Assembly (NCBI RefSeq): GCF_020523605.1
Contig: NZ_JAJAQI010000003.1
Span: forward strand, 1 to 64,000
Reading direction: 5' to 3'
DNA from: Roseicella aerolata
Lineage (GTDB): Bacteria > Pseudomonadota > Alphaproteobacteria > Acetobacterales > Acetobacteraceae
DNA length: 64,000 nucleotides
Below are positions 9,259 through 18,979 of this stretch, piece after piece. The stretch's first letter is position 1. Each line of letters begins with the position of its first letter. The notes under the pieces are model-generated. The model did not search any database and was not told where the DNA came from. It saw only the letters and a program-made list of their open reading frames with translations. A program made the translations under genes and the position numbers.

Positions 9259-10049
9259 TCCGCCCGCCGCGCCGCCGCCAGTTGCAGGGCCCTGATCCGC
9301 CGTTCTATCACCGCCGCCCGCGTCCGCGCCAGCACCAGCGCGGCAAAGGCCAGGGTGAAGCCCAGCGCGCAGACCAGCAGGGGGTAGAGGATATCCACAT
9401 GCAGGCCGGGCGCATTGATCCTGGTCACGCTGGCCGGCTGGTGCAGCGTGTTCCACCAATCCACCGAGAATTTCACGATCGGCAGGTTCACCGCCCCGAC
9501 CAGCGCGAGGATTGCGCCCATCCGGGCCCCGCGCTCGGCATCGTCGAAGGCCCGCACCAGGGCGGCATGGCCGAGCCAGAGGAAGAAGAGCACCAGCACG
9601 CTGGTCAGCCTTGCATCCCAGACCCACCAGGTGCCCCACATCGGCTTGCCCCAGAGGCTGCCGGTGGCGAGGCACAACGCCGTCACCAGCGCGCCGACCG
9701 GCGAGAGTTCCCGGCAGGCGAGGTCCGCCAGCGGGTGCCGCCAGATCAGCGCCATGGCAGAGCCGATCGCCAGGCCGGCATAGCCCCCCATGGCCAGCCA
9801 GGCCATGGGCACATGGATATAGAGGATCCGGACCGTCTCCCCCTGCTGCCAGTCGGGCGGGGAGAGAAAGAGGGCCCAGGGCAGGCCGACCGCCAGCACC
9901 AGCAGGGCGGCCCCGGTCAGCCAGGGCTGCACGCGCGCGGCCAGGCGCAGGAATCGCCCCGGATTGGCGAAGCGATGCAGGTTCGCTCCGCGCGCGGCGG
10001 GAGTGCCGGCGAGCGGCGGTCCGAGAGGGCGTGTGTCGGCGGTTTCCAC
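9216..10049 (-). CDS. ccmC: haem ABC transporter permease-type protein CcmC
   Basis: The haem-handling membrane protein that loads haem onto CcmE. The tryptophan-rich signature WGTWWVWDARLTS (about residues 138-150) and the surrounding six or so membrane helices are diagnostic. The start is a choice: no ATG lies near the family N terminus, so I use a GTG that gives 277 residues; the conserved region begins only at LHRFANPGRF (about residue 24), so translation might start closer to it. Genes ccmA and ccmB, often adjacent, are not in the window. The gene is divergent from the EVE gene. Confidence 0.92.
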   Translation of the reverse strand: METADTRPLGPPLAGTPAARGANLHRFANPGRFLRLAARVQPWLTGAALLVLAVGLPWALFLSPPDWQQGETVRILYIHVPMAWLAMGGYAGLAIGSAMALIWRHPLADLACRELSPVGALVTALCLATGSLWGKPMWGTWWVWDARLTSVLVLFFLWLGHAALVRAFDDAERGARMGAILALVGAVNLPIVKFSVDWWNTLHQPASVTRINAPGLHVDILYPLLVCALGFTLAFAALVLARTRAAVIERRIRALQLAAARRAEPSDGRSVLRGAEG

Positions 10050-10134
10050 GGGGCACAACCTAGGGCGAGATCGCCGCAGATTGAAGCGCCGGCTGCCGCC
10101 GTTACTTTGCGTTGCCGCAAACGCGAGGGAACCG

Positions 10135-10551
10135 ATGGCGCAGTGGCTGGTGAAGAGCGAACCCGATGCCTTTTCCTGGGACGAGCAGGTCCGGAACGGC
10201 ATCGAGCCCTGGACCGGCGTGCGCAATGCGCTGGCCTCCAACAACCTCAAGGCCATGCGGGTGGGTGACCGGGCCTTCTTCTACCATTCCAATATCGGCA
10301 AGGAGATCGTCGGCATCGTCGAGGTGGTGCGGGAGGCCTATCCCGACCCGACCGACGGGACCGGCCGCTGGGTCTGCGTGGACATGAAGGCGGTGGGGCC
10401 GCTGCCGCGGCCGGTGACGCTGGCCGCCATCAAGGCGGAGCCGGATCTCGCCGAACTCGCCCTGGTCCGGCAGTCGCGCCTCTCCGTGATGCCGGTGAGC
10501 GAGGCGCATTGGGCCAGGCTCTGCGCCCTGGGGGGCTGGGCAGGCGACTGA
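10135..10551 (+). CDS. EVE domain-containing protein
   Basis: A 138-residue protein consisting of a single EVE domain (PUA-like fold, DUF55), a family thought to bind modified nucleotides in DNA or RNA. Signatures are WLVKSEPDAFSWDEQ at the N terminus, WTGVRNALASNNLKAM near residues 24-39 and GDRAFFYHSN near residues 44-53. The frame is open upstream, but this ATG begins the conserved domain exactly. It is divergent from ccmC with an 85-base gap. Its cellular target is unknown. Confidence 0.9.
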   Translation: MAQWLVKSEPDAFSWDEQVRNGIEPWTGVRNALASNNLKAMRVGDRAFFYHSNIGKEIVGIVEVVREAYPDPTDGTGRWVCVDMKAVGPLPRPVTLAAIKAEPDLAELALVRQSRLSVMPVSEAHWARLCALGGWAGD

Positions 10552-10621
10552 CCCCGGACGATGCCCGGCGGCGGGAACTCCGCCCCGCGGCGGCCGTCAG
10601 GCGGCGGGTGCGGACCGCTGC

Positions 10622-10701
10622 TGCCGCGGCACGGCCAGGGCCCGCAGGGCCGCCGGCGTCAGCGGCATGACATGCGTCAGCTGCCATGGGCCAGGGATGA
10701 G
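10622..10701. repeat. dispersed repeat, copy 2 of 2
   Basis: Matches the element at 194-275, with the same orientation and the same conserved blocks (GGGCCGCCGGCG, GACATGCGTCAG, CATGGGCCAGG). It lies in the 199-base gap between the EVE gene and the GFA gene. Confidence 0.5.
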
Positions 10702-10750
10702 GGCCGGGAGGCGACACCTTCCCGCGCCTTTATGAAGGGAGGATGGTGCG

Positions 10751-11245
10751 ATGCGGCTGGAAGGCTCCTGCCATTGCGGCGCGGTGAAATTCCGGGTGGA
10801 GAGCCCGCACCCCTATCCCTACCAGCGCTGCTACTGCTCCATCTGCCGCAAGACCCAGGGCGGGGGCGGCTACGCCATCAATCTCGGCGCCGACTCCGCC
10901 AGCCTGCGGGTCACGGGGAAGCAGCACGTCACCATCTACCACGCCCGCATCAAGGAACCGGGGGAGGCCAGGGCGCATCGGAGCCCGGCGGAGCGGCATT
11001 TCTGCTCCCTCTGCGGCAGCGCGCTCTGGCTCTACGACGCGCGCTGGCCGGAATTGATCCACCCTTTCGCCTCGGCGATCGATACGCCCTTGCCGGCGGC
11101 GCCGGAATCCACGCACATCCTGCTGGCCTTCAGGGCTCCCTGGGTGGCGGTGGAGGCCGGTCCGCGCGACCGGCAGTGCGATGGCTACCCGGAGGAGAGC
11201 ATCGCCGAATGGCATGCGAGGCTCGGCCTCGCTGAGGGAGGGTGA
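10751..11245 (+). CDS. GFA family (CENP-V/GFA domain) zinc protein
   Basis: A 164-residue protein of the glutathione-dependent formaldehyde-activating enzyme-like family. The zinc ligands are all present: C7 and C9 (CHCG), C27, C29 and C32 (CYCSIC), and C85 and C88 (FCSLCGS). Most family members have no proven reaction, so a formaldehyde role is not implied. The stop overlaps the next gene's ATG (TGATG), so the two are translated together. Confidence 0.88.
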   Translation: MRLEGSCHCGAVKFRVESPHPYPYQRCYCSICRKTQGGGGYAINLGADSASLRVTGKQHVTIYHARIKEPGEARAHRSPAERHFCSLCGSALWLYDARWPELIHPFASAIDTPLPAAPESTHILLAFRAPWVAVEAGPRDRQCDGYPEESIAEWHARLGLAEGG

Positions 11246-11607
11246 TGGGACAGGTGACCGGGGCGGGGGAGCGCATCCTCTGCCGGCTGGAGGACATCCC
11301 GGAGGGCGGGGCGAAGGGCTTCTCCGCGCCGCCGGGCGGCTTCGTCGGGCTCTTCGCCGTGCGCAAGGACGGGCGGGTGCATGTCTACGTGAATGCCTGC
11401 CCGCATATCGGCCTGCCGCTGGAACCCCTGCCGGACCGCTTCCTGGACCCGCGCAGGCAGGTGATCCTCTGCGCCGTCCATGGCGCGCGCTTCCGGATCG
11501 AGGACGGGCAATGCGTCAGCGGCCCCTGCATCGGGGAGGCGCTGGAGGCAGTGCCGGTACGCATCGTGGACGGGCAGGTGATGGTGCCGGCCGGGGCCGG
11601 ATTGTGA
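11245..11607 (+). CDS. Rieske (2Fe-2S) domain protein
   Basis: A 120-residue soluble Rieske ferredoxin-like protein. The cluster ligands are in CPHIG (C52, H54) and CAVHGA (C76, H79), with a spacing of about 22 residues typical of Rieske-type ferredoxins. It is probably an electron carrier, or a stand-alone component of an oxygenase. I use the ATG overlapping the upstream stop; a GTG one codon earlier is equally possible. The upstream partner is the GFA protein. No oxygenase subunit is nearby. Confidence 0.88.
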   Translation: MGQVTGAGERILCRLEDIPEGGAKGFSAPPGGFVGLFAVRKDGRVHVYVNACPHIGLPLEPLPDRFLDPRRQVILCAVHGARFRIEDGQCVSGPCIGEALEAVPVRIVDGQVMVPAGAGL

Positions 11608-11727
11608 CGCTTCGCCATCATCGCCCCGCCCCTGCCGTGATGCGCCCGAAAAGACCCTGAAGCCGCCGGATCGCCGCCCAGGGCGGCCGCCAGCCTTCCT
11701 CCTGCGCCAAGCCCAGAGGAGGCCTCC

Positions 11728-12153
11728 ATGCGCACCACCGGTATCAATCTCCGCCGCAGCCTGCTTGCCACCGGCCTGCTGATCGCCGCCGGCCCCGCCT
11801 TCGCCCAGGGGAGCAACCCGGGCAGCGCCGCCTGGGGCACCCCGGCCAGCAGCCAGCCGGCGGGCCAGGGCAGCGTGCCCGCCGCGGCGGCACCGGCCGC
11901 GCCTGCGCAGCGCCAGGCCGTCACCACGCCGGCAACGCCCGCCGGCCAGGGCAGCAGCCCGACGGCGGCGCCCACGGGCCCGGCCGGCGCGCCCCGCCCC
12001 GGCTTGACGGCCCCCGCCACGCCCGCGAACCCGGGCGGCCAGGCGGCGCCGCAGCAGGCGACCAGCCAGCCGCAGCGGCCCACAATTCCGGAGCGGCACG
12101 GTGCCGCGCCCCAGCCCGCGCCGGGCACCGCCGCATCGGCCCGCAGCAACTGA
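11728..12153 (+). CDS. secreted Ala/Pro/Gly-rich protein of unknown function
   Basis: A 141-residue protein with a clear signal peptide (basic [10 protein letters not shown], hydrophobic core, cleavage after AFA) and a mature part made almost wholly of Ala, Pro, Gly, Gln, Thr and Ser. Segments such as [11 protein letters not shown] and [12 protein letters not shown] look like degenerate internal repeats. There are no recognisable domains. A strong AGAGGAGG Shine-Dalgarno and a hairpin after the stop support a real gene. It may be an unstructured periplasmic or envelope protein. Confidence 0.7.
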   Translation: MRTTGINLRRSLLATGLLIAAGPAFAQGSNPGSAAWGTPASSQPAGQGSVPAAAAPAAPAQRQAVTTPATPAGQGSSPTAAPTGPAGAPRPGLTAPATPANPGGQAAPQQATSQPQRPTIPERHGAAPQPAPGTAASARSN

Positions 12154-12161
12154 CACCATCG

Positions 12162-12188
12162 CCCCGCCCGGCGCCTCGCCGGGCGGGG
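12162..12188. terminator. strong hairpin before acs
   Basis: CCCCGCCCGGCG and CGCCGGGCGGGG form a perfect 12-bp stem with a CCT loop, nine bases after the preceding stop codon. Only two T residues follow, so it is a probable but not classical terminator separating the secreted protein gene from acs. Confidence 0.6.
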
Positions 12189-12310
12189 TTCCGCTGGCGC
12201 TTGCCGGCTCCGTCCGACTTAATGCGGACCGCCGAGGTCCATTGACGCAGCGCAAGGCGGCATGGCCAAACTCCTGTCAGGCACGACTATCGCCCGAGGG
12301 GAGGCCAAGC

Positions 12311-14242
<1,932 letters not shown>

Positions 14243-14248
14243 GCGGAT

Positions 14249-14280
14249 CGCGGCCGGGCGGGAGCGCCCGCCTGGCCGCG
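14249..14280. terminator. acs terminator hairpin 1
   Basis: A 14-bp stem with a single G-T pair (left arm CGCGGCCGGGCGGG) closes on the loop AGCG six bases after the acs stop. It has no U-tract. The sequence around it, GGATCGC followed by the hairpin, GTGGC and CTTGCC-like bases, is repeated in the next hairpin. Confidence 0.55.
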
Positions 14281-14315
14281 TGGCTCTGCCCGGCACGGGA
14301 TGACCCGCGGCGGAT

Positions 14316-14343
14316 CGCACCCGGGCGGGCACGCCCGGGTGCG
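14316..14343. terminator. acs terminator hairpin 2
   Basis: A perfect 12-bp stem, CGCACCCGGGCG with CGCCCGGGTGCG, closes on the loop GGCA. With the hairpin about 65 bases upstream it forms a two-unit repeat: each unit begins CGGATCGC and ends in GCGTGGC. It may be a duplicated terminator. The rest of the 325-base gap before the RTX gene holds no gene. Confidence 0.5.
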
Positions 14344-14528
14344 TGGCCTTGCCCTGTCAGGCATGCCCCGAGGCGGGGGGCACCGGAACCGGACACCCGC
14401 CGTCGCTAGCGCGGTCGTGGCGCGGCCACCCGCACCGCCTTCCGCGCGCGCCGGTGGCATGGCGCGCCGCGCCTGTCCGGCGGGGGCCGTCGCAGCGAAA
14501 CCCCGGCGATGCCCTCGCAGGCAAATAG

Positions 14529-14536
14529 TATACAAT
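14529..14536 (+). promoter_or_regulatory. possible -10 element for the RTX gene
   Basis: TATACAAT lies in a short AT-rich patch (AAATAGTATACAATTC) inside otherwise very GC-rich DNA, 31 bases before the RTX start codon. No convincing -35 box is seen. This is inferred from base composition and position only. Confidence 0.3.
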
Positions 14537-14567
14537 TCTCCCTGCGCCTGATCCGGGGAGGACAACC

Positions 14568-15584
14568 ATGGCGACGATCATCGGCACGCCCGCTGCCGAC
14601 ACCCTGTCCGGCACCGCGGAGGCCGATATCCTGATCGGCCGTGGCGGGAACGACAGGCTGGAGGGCCTGGGCGGCAGCGACCTGCTGCTGGGCGGTGCCG
14701 GCAACGATCTGCTCCATGGCAACAGCGGCACCGTCCCGCAGTGGCCCCACTTCGAGATGCCGCCTCTCGCCGGGCCGGGTCACGACACCTTGATGGGTGG
14801 CCCGGGCGATGACACCATCTTCGGCAGTTCGGCCACGGCGGATACCGCTTCGGCGGCCAGCCTGATCCTGGGCGGCGCCGGGAATGACCACATCACCGCC
14901 ACCTGGGGTGCCGACACGGTGCTGGGCGGCGCCGGCGACGACACCATCATTGGCTACGGATCGACGCATTTCGTGCCGCCCATTCCGCACAACGCCTTCC
15001 CGCAGATTCTGGCGCAGGAGCCGGCCGACCTGCTGCTGGGCGGGCGCGGCGCCGACAGCATCGAGGGCGGCGGCGGCAACGATACCCTGCTCGGCGGGCC
15101 AGGCGACGATACCCTGCTGGGCGGCTTCGGCGCCGACCTCCATGCCGGCGGCGCGGGGGCGGATCTCTTCGTCTTCCGGCCGCTCCGCCTGAACGGGGTC
15201 TTCCAGGATGTCGGCATCGGCGAGGGGAGCCGCGATATCGTGCTCGACTTCCGGCAGGGCAGCGACAGGCTGGACCTCAGCGACTACGGCTTCGCCGCCA
15301 GCGGCCAGCCGTTGCCCGCGCCGGCCTTCCTCGGCAGCGACCCCTTCATTGCCGGCTTCGGCCTGCAGGTGCGCAGCGAGATCCTCGGGAACGGCAATAC
15401 CCTGGTGCAGTTCGCCACCGCCCTGGGCGGGGCGGGATCCGGGGAGCCGCAGGTGCCGTCCGGGCCGACCGGCGAGATCGAACTGGTCGGGGCCCACCAC
15501 CTGCAGGCCGGCGACTTCATCCTGGCCCTCCCCGAAGGGCCCGCCGGCCTGCTGTCCGCGGCCGTGCCGGAGCCCTTCGGCTGA
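14568..15584 (+). CDS. RTX (hemolysin-type) calcium-binding repeat protein
   Basis: A 338-residue protein with glycine-aspartate nonapeptide repeats of the GGxGxDxLx type, seen at residues 6-50 (RGGNDRLEG, GGAGNDLLH), 66-130 and 155-190 (GGRGADSIEGGGGND). Such repeats bind calcium as a beta-roll and usually mark export by a type I secretion system. There is no N-terminal signal, as expected. The C-terminal third resembles the serralysin-type C-terminal segment (IVLDFRQGSDRLDLSDYGF). No enzymatic domain is present and no secretion genes are nearby. GGGGAGG precedes the ATG. Confidence 0.88.
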   Translation: MATIIGTPAADTLSGTAEADILIGRGGNDRLEGLGGSDLLLGGAGNDLLHGNSGTVPQWPHFEMPPLAGPGHDTLMGGPGDDTIFGSSATADTASAASLILGGAGNDHITATWGADTVLGGAGDDTIIGYGSTHFVPPIPHNAFPQILAQEPADLLLGGRGADSIEGGGGNDTLLGGPGDDTLLGGFGADLHAGGAGADLFVFRPLRLNGVFQDVGIGEGSRDIVLDFRQGSDRLDLSDYGFAASGQPLPAPAFLGSDPFIAGFGLQVRSEILGNGNTLVQFATALGGAGSGEPQVPSGPTGEIELVGAHHLQAGDFILALPEGPAGLLSAAVPEPFG

Positions 15585-16040
15585 CCGCCAGGTCGGGCCT
15601 CTGCCGTGCTTGGCGAACAGAGATGGAACTCGAGCGGCTGCGGCGCCGGGCCGGATGCCGCCGGGTCAGATACATGGCCCGAGTCGCGCGAACGAATCGC
15701 TGACTCTCCGGCGCGGGCCGACATGGATCATGCACCACCATCCCTGGTAGGGCAGACGAAGCGGGACCCACAATCCTGTTCCCGCTTCGGTCCGGTCGCG
15801 ACTCGGGCGCGACTCGGGGCGCCATCTGTCCCGCAGGCAGGCTGACGCCTGTCCTGCCGCCCCGGCGGCTCGGCTGCGCGCCCACCTGGCGCGGGTCCGC
15901 CTTCGCGGCCTCAGCCGCCTGTGGCGGCGGCAGGGCGGCACTTGTGCCGGGCGGCAAACCTCCACGCGGCAGGGATCCGTGTTCGTCGCGCCTGAACTCG
16001 CGACGCAGGCGCCCGCAGCGTTCCGAGGCGGCTGGGTTGG
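15585..16040. other. intergenic stretch without a convincing gene
   Basis: About 450 bases between the RTX gene and the convergent SDHAF4-like gene. Open frames on both strands lack neighbour-like codon use. It contains a 9-bp inverted repeat and a short direct repeat of GCGACTCGGG near 15794-15815. It may be decayed sequence. Confidence 0.5.
15758..15788. terminator. inverted repeat in the RTX downstream region
   Basis: GAAGCGGGA and TCCCGCTTC pair perfectly over 9 bp around a 13-base loop. It lies 170 bases after the RTX stop, so it could be a distal terminator or a relic of a repeat. No U-tract. Confidence 0.3.
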
Positions 16041-16364
16041 TCAGAAATCGCTGACGCGCCCCTTCCGCTCCCAGTCCCCGTAGCGGGTCGGCTCCGGCCC
16101 GGCCGGGCCGCCGATCTCCTTCATCCGGACCGGCGGGTCGGCCGGCGGGTCGCCCGCGGGCGGCAGGCCGGGATCGCCGGGCAGGGGCGCCTCCGGTCCC
16201 GGCGGGTCCTGCACCGGCGCGTCCGGCAGGTCGGGCCCTGGCGGCGGCGGCGGCACGGGCGGGACCGGCTGCGGCGGCATGTCGGGCGAGATGGGCACCT
16301 GCGCCCTGAAGGCGGTCACGGTGTCCGGGGCGGCCTTCGCGGCCCCTTGTCGGGTTTCGGTCAT
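16041..16364 (-). CDS. DUF1674 / SDHAF4-like succinate dehydrogenase assembly factor
   Basis: A 107-residue protein whose last 25 residues ([25 protein letters not shown]) carry the DUF1674 signature. In mitochondria and alphaproteobacteria this family (Sdh8/SDHAF4) binds the flavinylated succinate dehydrogenase subunit. The first 80 residues are unusual: residues 29-80 are a proline-rich linker that is almost half proline. Start choice among ATGs at 16373, 16370 and 16364 is uncertain, and no Shine-Dalgarno is obvious. It is divergent from htpX across an 84-base gap. No sdh genes are in the window. Confidence 0.82.
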   Translation of the reverse strand: MTETRQGAAKAAPDTVTAFRAQVPISPDMPPQPVPPVPPPPPGPDLPDAPVQDPPGPEAPLPGDPGLPPAGDPPADPPVRMKEIGGPAGPEPTRYGDWERKGRVSDF

Positions 16365-16448
16365 AGGCATCATCTGGGGTCTCGGGGCGGGGTCGCACCA
16401 CCCCCAACGCCGGGGGAATGGCCCGGCCGCGCCGGAAAGGGAAGGGAC

Positions 16449-17381
16449 ATGGCTGGCTATCTGCGTACGGCGATCCTGCTCGCCGGCCTCACCGCGCTCT
16501 TCATCGCCATCGGCTATGCGCTGGGCGGGCAGCAGGGCATGGTCATCGCCTTCCTCTTCGCCTGCGGGACCAATCTCTGGGCCTGGTGGAACAGCGACCG
16601 CGTGGTGCTCTCCATGCACAACGCCCAGCCGATCACGCCGCAGGAGGCGCCGCGGCTCTACCGGCTGGTGGAAGGGCTGGCGCGGAATGCCGGGCTGCCC
16701 ATGCCCGCGCTCTATGTCATCCATGAGGACCAGCCGAACGCCTTCGCGACCGGCCGCAACCCGCAGAATGCCGCGGTCGCGCTGAACACCGGCCTGCTCG
16801 ACCTGATGTCGGAGGAGGAGGTGGCCGGCGTGGTCGCGCATGAACTCGCGCATATCAAGCATCGCGACACGCTGATCATGACCATCACCGCGACGCTGGC
16901 AGGCGCGATCGGCATGCTGGCGCAATTCGGCTTCCTCTTCGGCGGGCGGACGCAGGATGGCCGGCAGAACCCCTTCGGTCCTATCGGTGCGCTGCTGCTG
17001 GTGATCGTCGGGCCGCTCGCCGCCATGCTGGTGCAGATGGCGATCAGCCGGTCCCGCGAATACGAGGCCGACCGGATGGGGGCCGAGATCTGCGGCGACC
17101 CGCGCTGGCTGGCGTCCGGCCTGCAGAAGCTGGAGCACTACAAGCAGGGCCGCATCAACCACACCGCCGAGGCGCATCCGGCGAGTGCGCATATGTTCAT
17201 CGTCAACCCGCTCTCGGGGATGCGCATGGACAGCCTCTTCACCACCCATCCGCGGACCGAGGAGCGCGTCCGCCGGCTGCTGGCCATGGCGCCGCCCGCC
17301 CCGCCGCGGATCGCCCGGCGCGGGGCCGGCGCGCCCGCCGCCTCCCCTTGGGGGAGCGGACAGCGCAATCCCTGGGGTTGA
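16449..17381 (+). CDS. htpX: zinc metalloprotease HtpX
   Basis: A 310-residue membrane-embedded M48 protease that degrades damaged membrane proteins. Membrane segments lie at about residues 5-25, 28-45, 140-165 and 175-195. The zinc site HELAH is at residues 131-135, with the third ligand Glu204 in SREYEAD. The ATG follows GGAAAGGGAAGGG. The C terminus ends in a Pro/Gly/Ala-rich tail beyond the family core. The gene is followed 56 bases later by a cytochrome c gene on the same strand. Confidence 0.95.
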   Translation: MAGYLRTAILLAGLTALFIAIGYALGGQQGMVIAFLFACGTNLWAWWNSDRVVLSMHNAQPITPQEAPRLYRLVEGLARNAGLPMPALYVIHEDQPNAFATGRNPQNAAVALNTGLLDLMSEEEVAGVVAHELAHIKHRDTLIMTITATLAGAIGMLAQFGFLFGGRTQDGRQNPFGPIGALLLVIVGPLAAMLVQMAISRSREYEADRMGAEICGDPRWLASGLQKLEHYKQGRINHTAEAHPASAHMFIVNPLSGMRMDSLFTTHPRTEERVRRLLAMAPPAPPRIARRGAGAPAASPWGSGQRNPWG

Positions 17382-17437
17382 CGGATGGCAGCCCGCGCCA
17401 CATTCGAAGCGCAAGCCTGAATGGCCGGAGACGTGAG

Positions 17438-17821
17438 ATGATCCGCACCGCCCCCTTTGCCCTCGCCGCCGCGCTCGTGCTCGGCACCGCGCTGCCCGCC
17501 ATGGCGCAGGATGCCGAGGCCGGCCGCCGCGTCTACAACCAGTGCCGCGCCTGCCACACCATCGACGCCGGCGGCCGCAACGGCGTCGGCCCCAACCTGC
17601 ACGGCGTGGTCGGCCGCAAGGCCGGCGCGGTCGAGGGCTTCCGCTATTCCGCGAGCCTGAAGGAGAAGGCCGAAGGCGGCCTTGCCTGGAGCGAAGAGAA
17701 CCTGCGCGCCTATGTCGCCAATCCCAAGGCGGTGATCCCGGCCGGCTCCATGTCCTATCCCGGCCTGAAGAACGAACAGCAGTTGAACGACCTGATCGCC
17801 TTCCTGAAGGCGAATGGCTGA
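17438..17821 (+). CDS. class I cytochrome c (c2-like)
   Basis: A 127-residue periplasmic monohaem cytochrome. The signal peptide (residues 1-23, cleavage after AMA) is followed by CRACH (C36, C39, H40) and a C-terminal PAGSMSYPG segment whose Met105 is the likely sixth haem ligand. The mature size of about 104 residues is standard for soluble electron carriers to terminal oxidases or peroxidases. It depends on the ccm operon in this same window for haem attachment. The ATG starts the signal peptide cleanly. Confidence 0.93.
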   Translation: MIRTAPFALAAALVLGTALPAMAQDAEAGRRVYNQCRACHTIDAGGRNGVGPNLHGVVGRKAGAVEGFRYSASLKEKAEGGLAWSEENLRAYVANPKAVIPAGSMSYPGLKNEQQLNDLIAFLKANG

Positions 17822-17884
17822 ACCCCAGGCCGGGCGCGCGGCAGGGGCCCAGGTGGCCCTGCCCTCGACCCTGGGCTGCCCCGC

Positions 17885-17990
17885 CTACAGCGGATTGCGT
17901 TCAAGACTGAACGCCGATCCGCTGTAGACCGCCGTTTGTAGAGCAGATTCACGCTGCGGGGCGTTCACGCCCCTCCGCGATCCGCTCTAG
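17885..17990. repeat. palindromic intergenic element, copy 1 (plus orientation)
   Basis: Best copy of a family seen five times in the window. Module A is the hairpin CTACAGCGGAT...ATCCGCTGTAG with inner arms GCGTTCA/TGAACGC. Module B is TAGAGCAGAT...ATCCGCTCTA with inner arms GGGGCG/CGCCCC around TTCA. It fills the gap between the cytochrome c gene and the convergent MBL gene, so it could also act as a bidirectional terminator. Confidence 0.85.
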
Positions 17991-17998
17991 CCCCGCCG

Positions 17999-18979
17999 CT
18001 ACAGCCTGTAGAGCTTGCCGACCGCGGCCGGCGCCACCGCCGGCTCCCCGAAGGCCCGTTCCAGCGCCGCCACCGCCCGCCAGCCCGTGCAATGCGCCGG
18101 GATGATGTGGGTCAGGCCGAAGCCCGCCAGGTCGCGGACCGTCTCGGGGATGATGGCCTCGTTCTCGCCCGAAAGATGGAAGCCGCCCATCGCGGCATGG
18201 ATCGGCTCGCCCGGGAAGCTGTCCCGCACATGGTGCAGGACATTGGCGATCCCGGCATGGGAACAGGCGGAGAAGACCAGCAGCCCCTTGTCCCGGATGC
18301 GCAGCACGAGGCAGCGCTCGTCCAGCAGCAGCGGGTCGGGCCTCCAGGGATCGGCCTCGGTCGCGCGGGCGACCTGGTTGGCCAGCCCGCGCTCATAGGG
18401 GGTGCGGCGGGGGATCTCGCCGCTGATCCAGAACAGGTCGTCGAGGATCGTGTAGGCATCGGCGCGCAGCACCGGCGCCGCGCCCATGGCCGTCCAGGCC
18501 TCGGGCGGGGGCACGCGGTCCATCGGCAGCACGCCGCCATCCGGCTGGCGGCTGCCCCGCTCGGCGAACATGCCGGGATGCAGGTGCAGCGGCACCGGGC
18601 CGCCCCCGTTCGCGGCGCGGATCATCGACAGCGCCTGCGGCAGCCCACCGGCATGGTCCCAATGGCCATGCGAGAGCATGGCCGCCCCGATCGCGCCGAA
18701 ATCGACGCCGAGCCGGGTGCCGTTGCGCTCCACCGCATAGTCCACCGGCCCGCCATCGAAGAGCAGGCTGCGCCGCCCGTCCGGGCCATGCGCCGTGATC
18801 ACCAGCGAGAGCCCGTGATTGGCGCAGCAGAGCGCGCCGCCGGCCACCACCTTCATCCCCCGCCTGCGCAGCACCTGCCATTCCCGCGTGACGAAGGCGG
18901 GGGTGGAGGAGAGGCTGTCCGTGACATTGTCCACCAGGACCAGCACCTCCACCCCATCGGCGGTGGCGAGTGCCGTCAT
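17999..18979 (-). CDS. MBL-fold metallo-hydrolase
   Basis: A 326-residue metallo-beta-lactamase-fold protein. The zinc motif HGHWDH is at residues 104-109, with further ligands in the later SACSHAGI and HCTGW segments. The architecture matches the group annotated as 7,8-dihydropterin-6-yl-methyl-4-aminobenzene phosphate synthase-like hydrolases, but the real substrate is unknown. Its ATG overlaps the stop of the reductase gene upstream (ATGA), so the two are one operon. The stop lies directly beside a palindromic element. Confidence 0.87.
   Translation of the reverse strand: MTALATADGVEVLVLVDNVTDSLSSTPAFVTREWQVLRRRGMKVVAGGALCCANHGLSLVITAHGPDGRRSLLFDGGPVDYAVERNGTRLGVDFGAIGAAMLSHGHWDHAGGLPQALSMIRAANGGGPVPLHLHPGMFAERGSRQPDGGVLPMDRVPPPEAWTAMGAAPVLRADAYTILDDLFWISGEIPRRTPYERGLANQVARATEADPWRPDPLLLDERCLVLRIRDKGLLVFSACSHAGIANVLHHVRDSFPGEPIHAAMGGFHLSGENEAIIPETVRDLAGFGLTHIIPAHCTGWRAVAALERAFGEPAVAPAAVGKLYRL

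Noticed and set aside
15666-15965. Minus-strand 99-codon frame downstream of the RTX gene
   Set aside because: No domain, no ribosome site and Arg-rich composition; may be decayed sequence but not supported as a gene.
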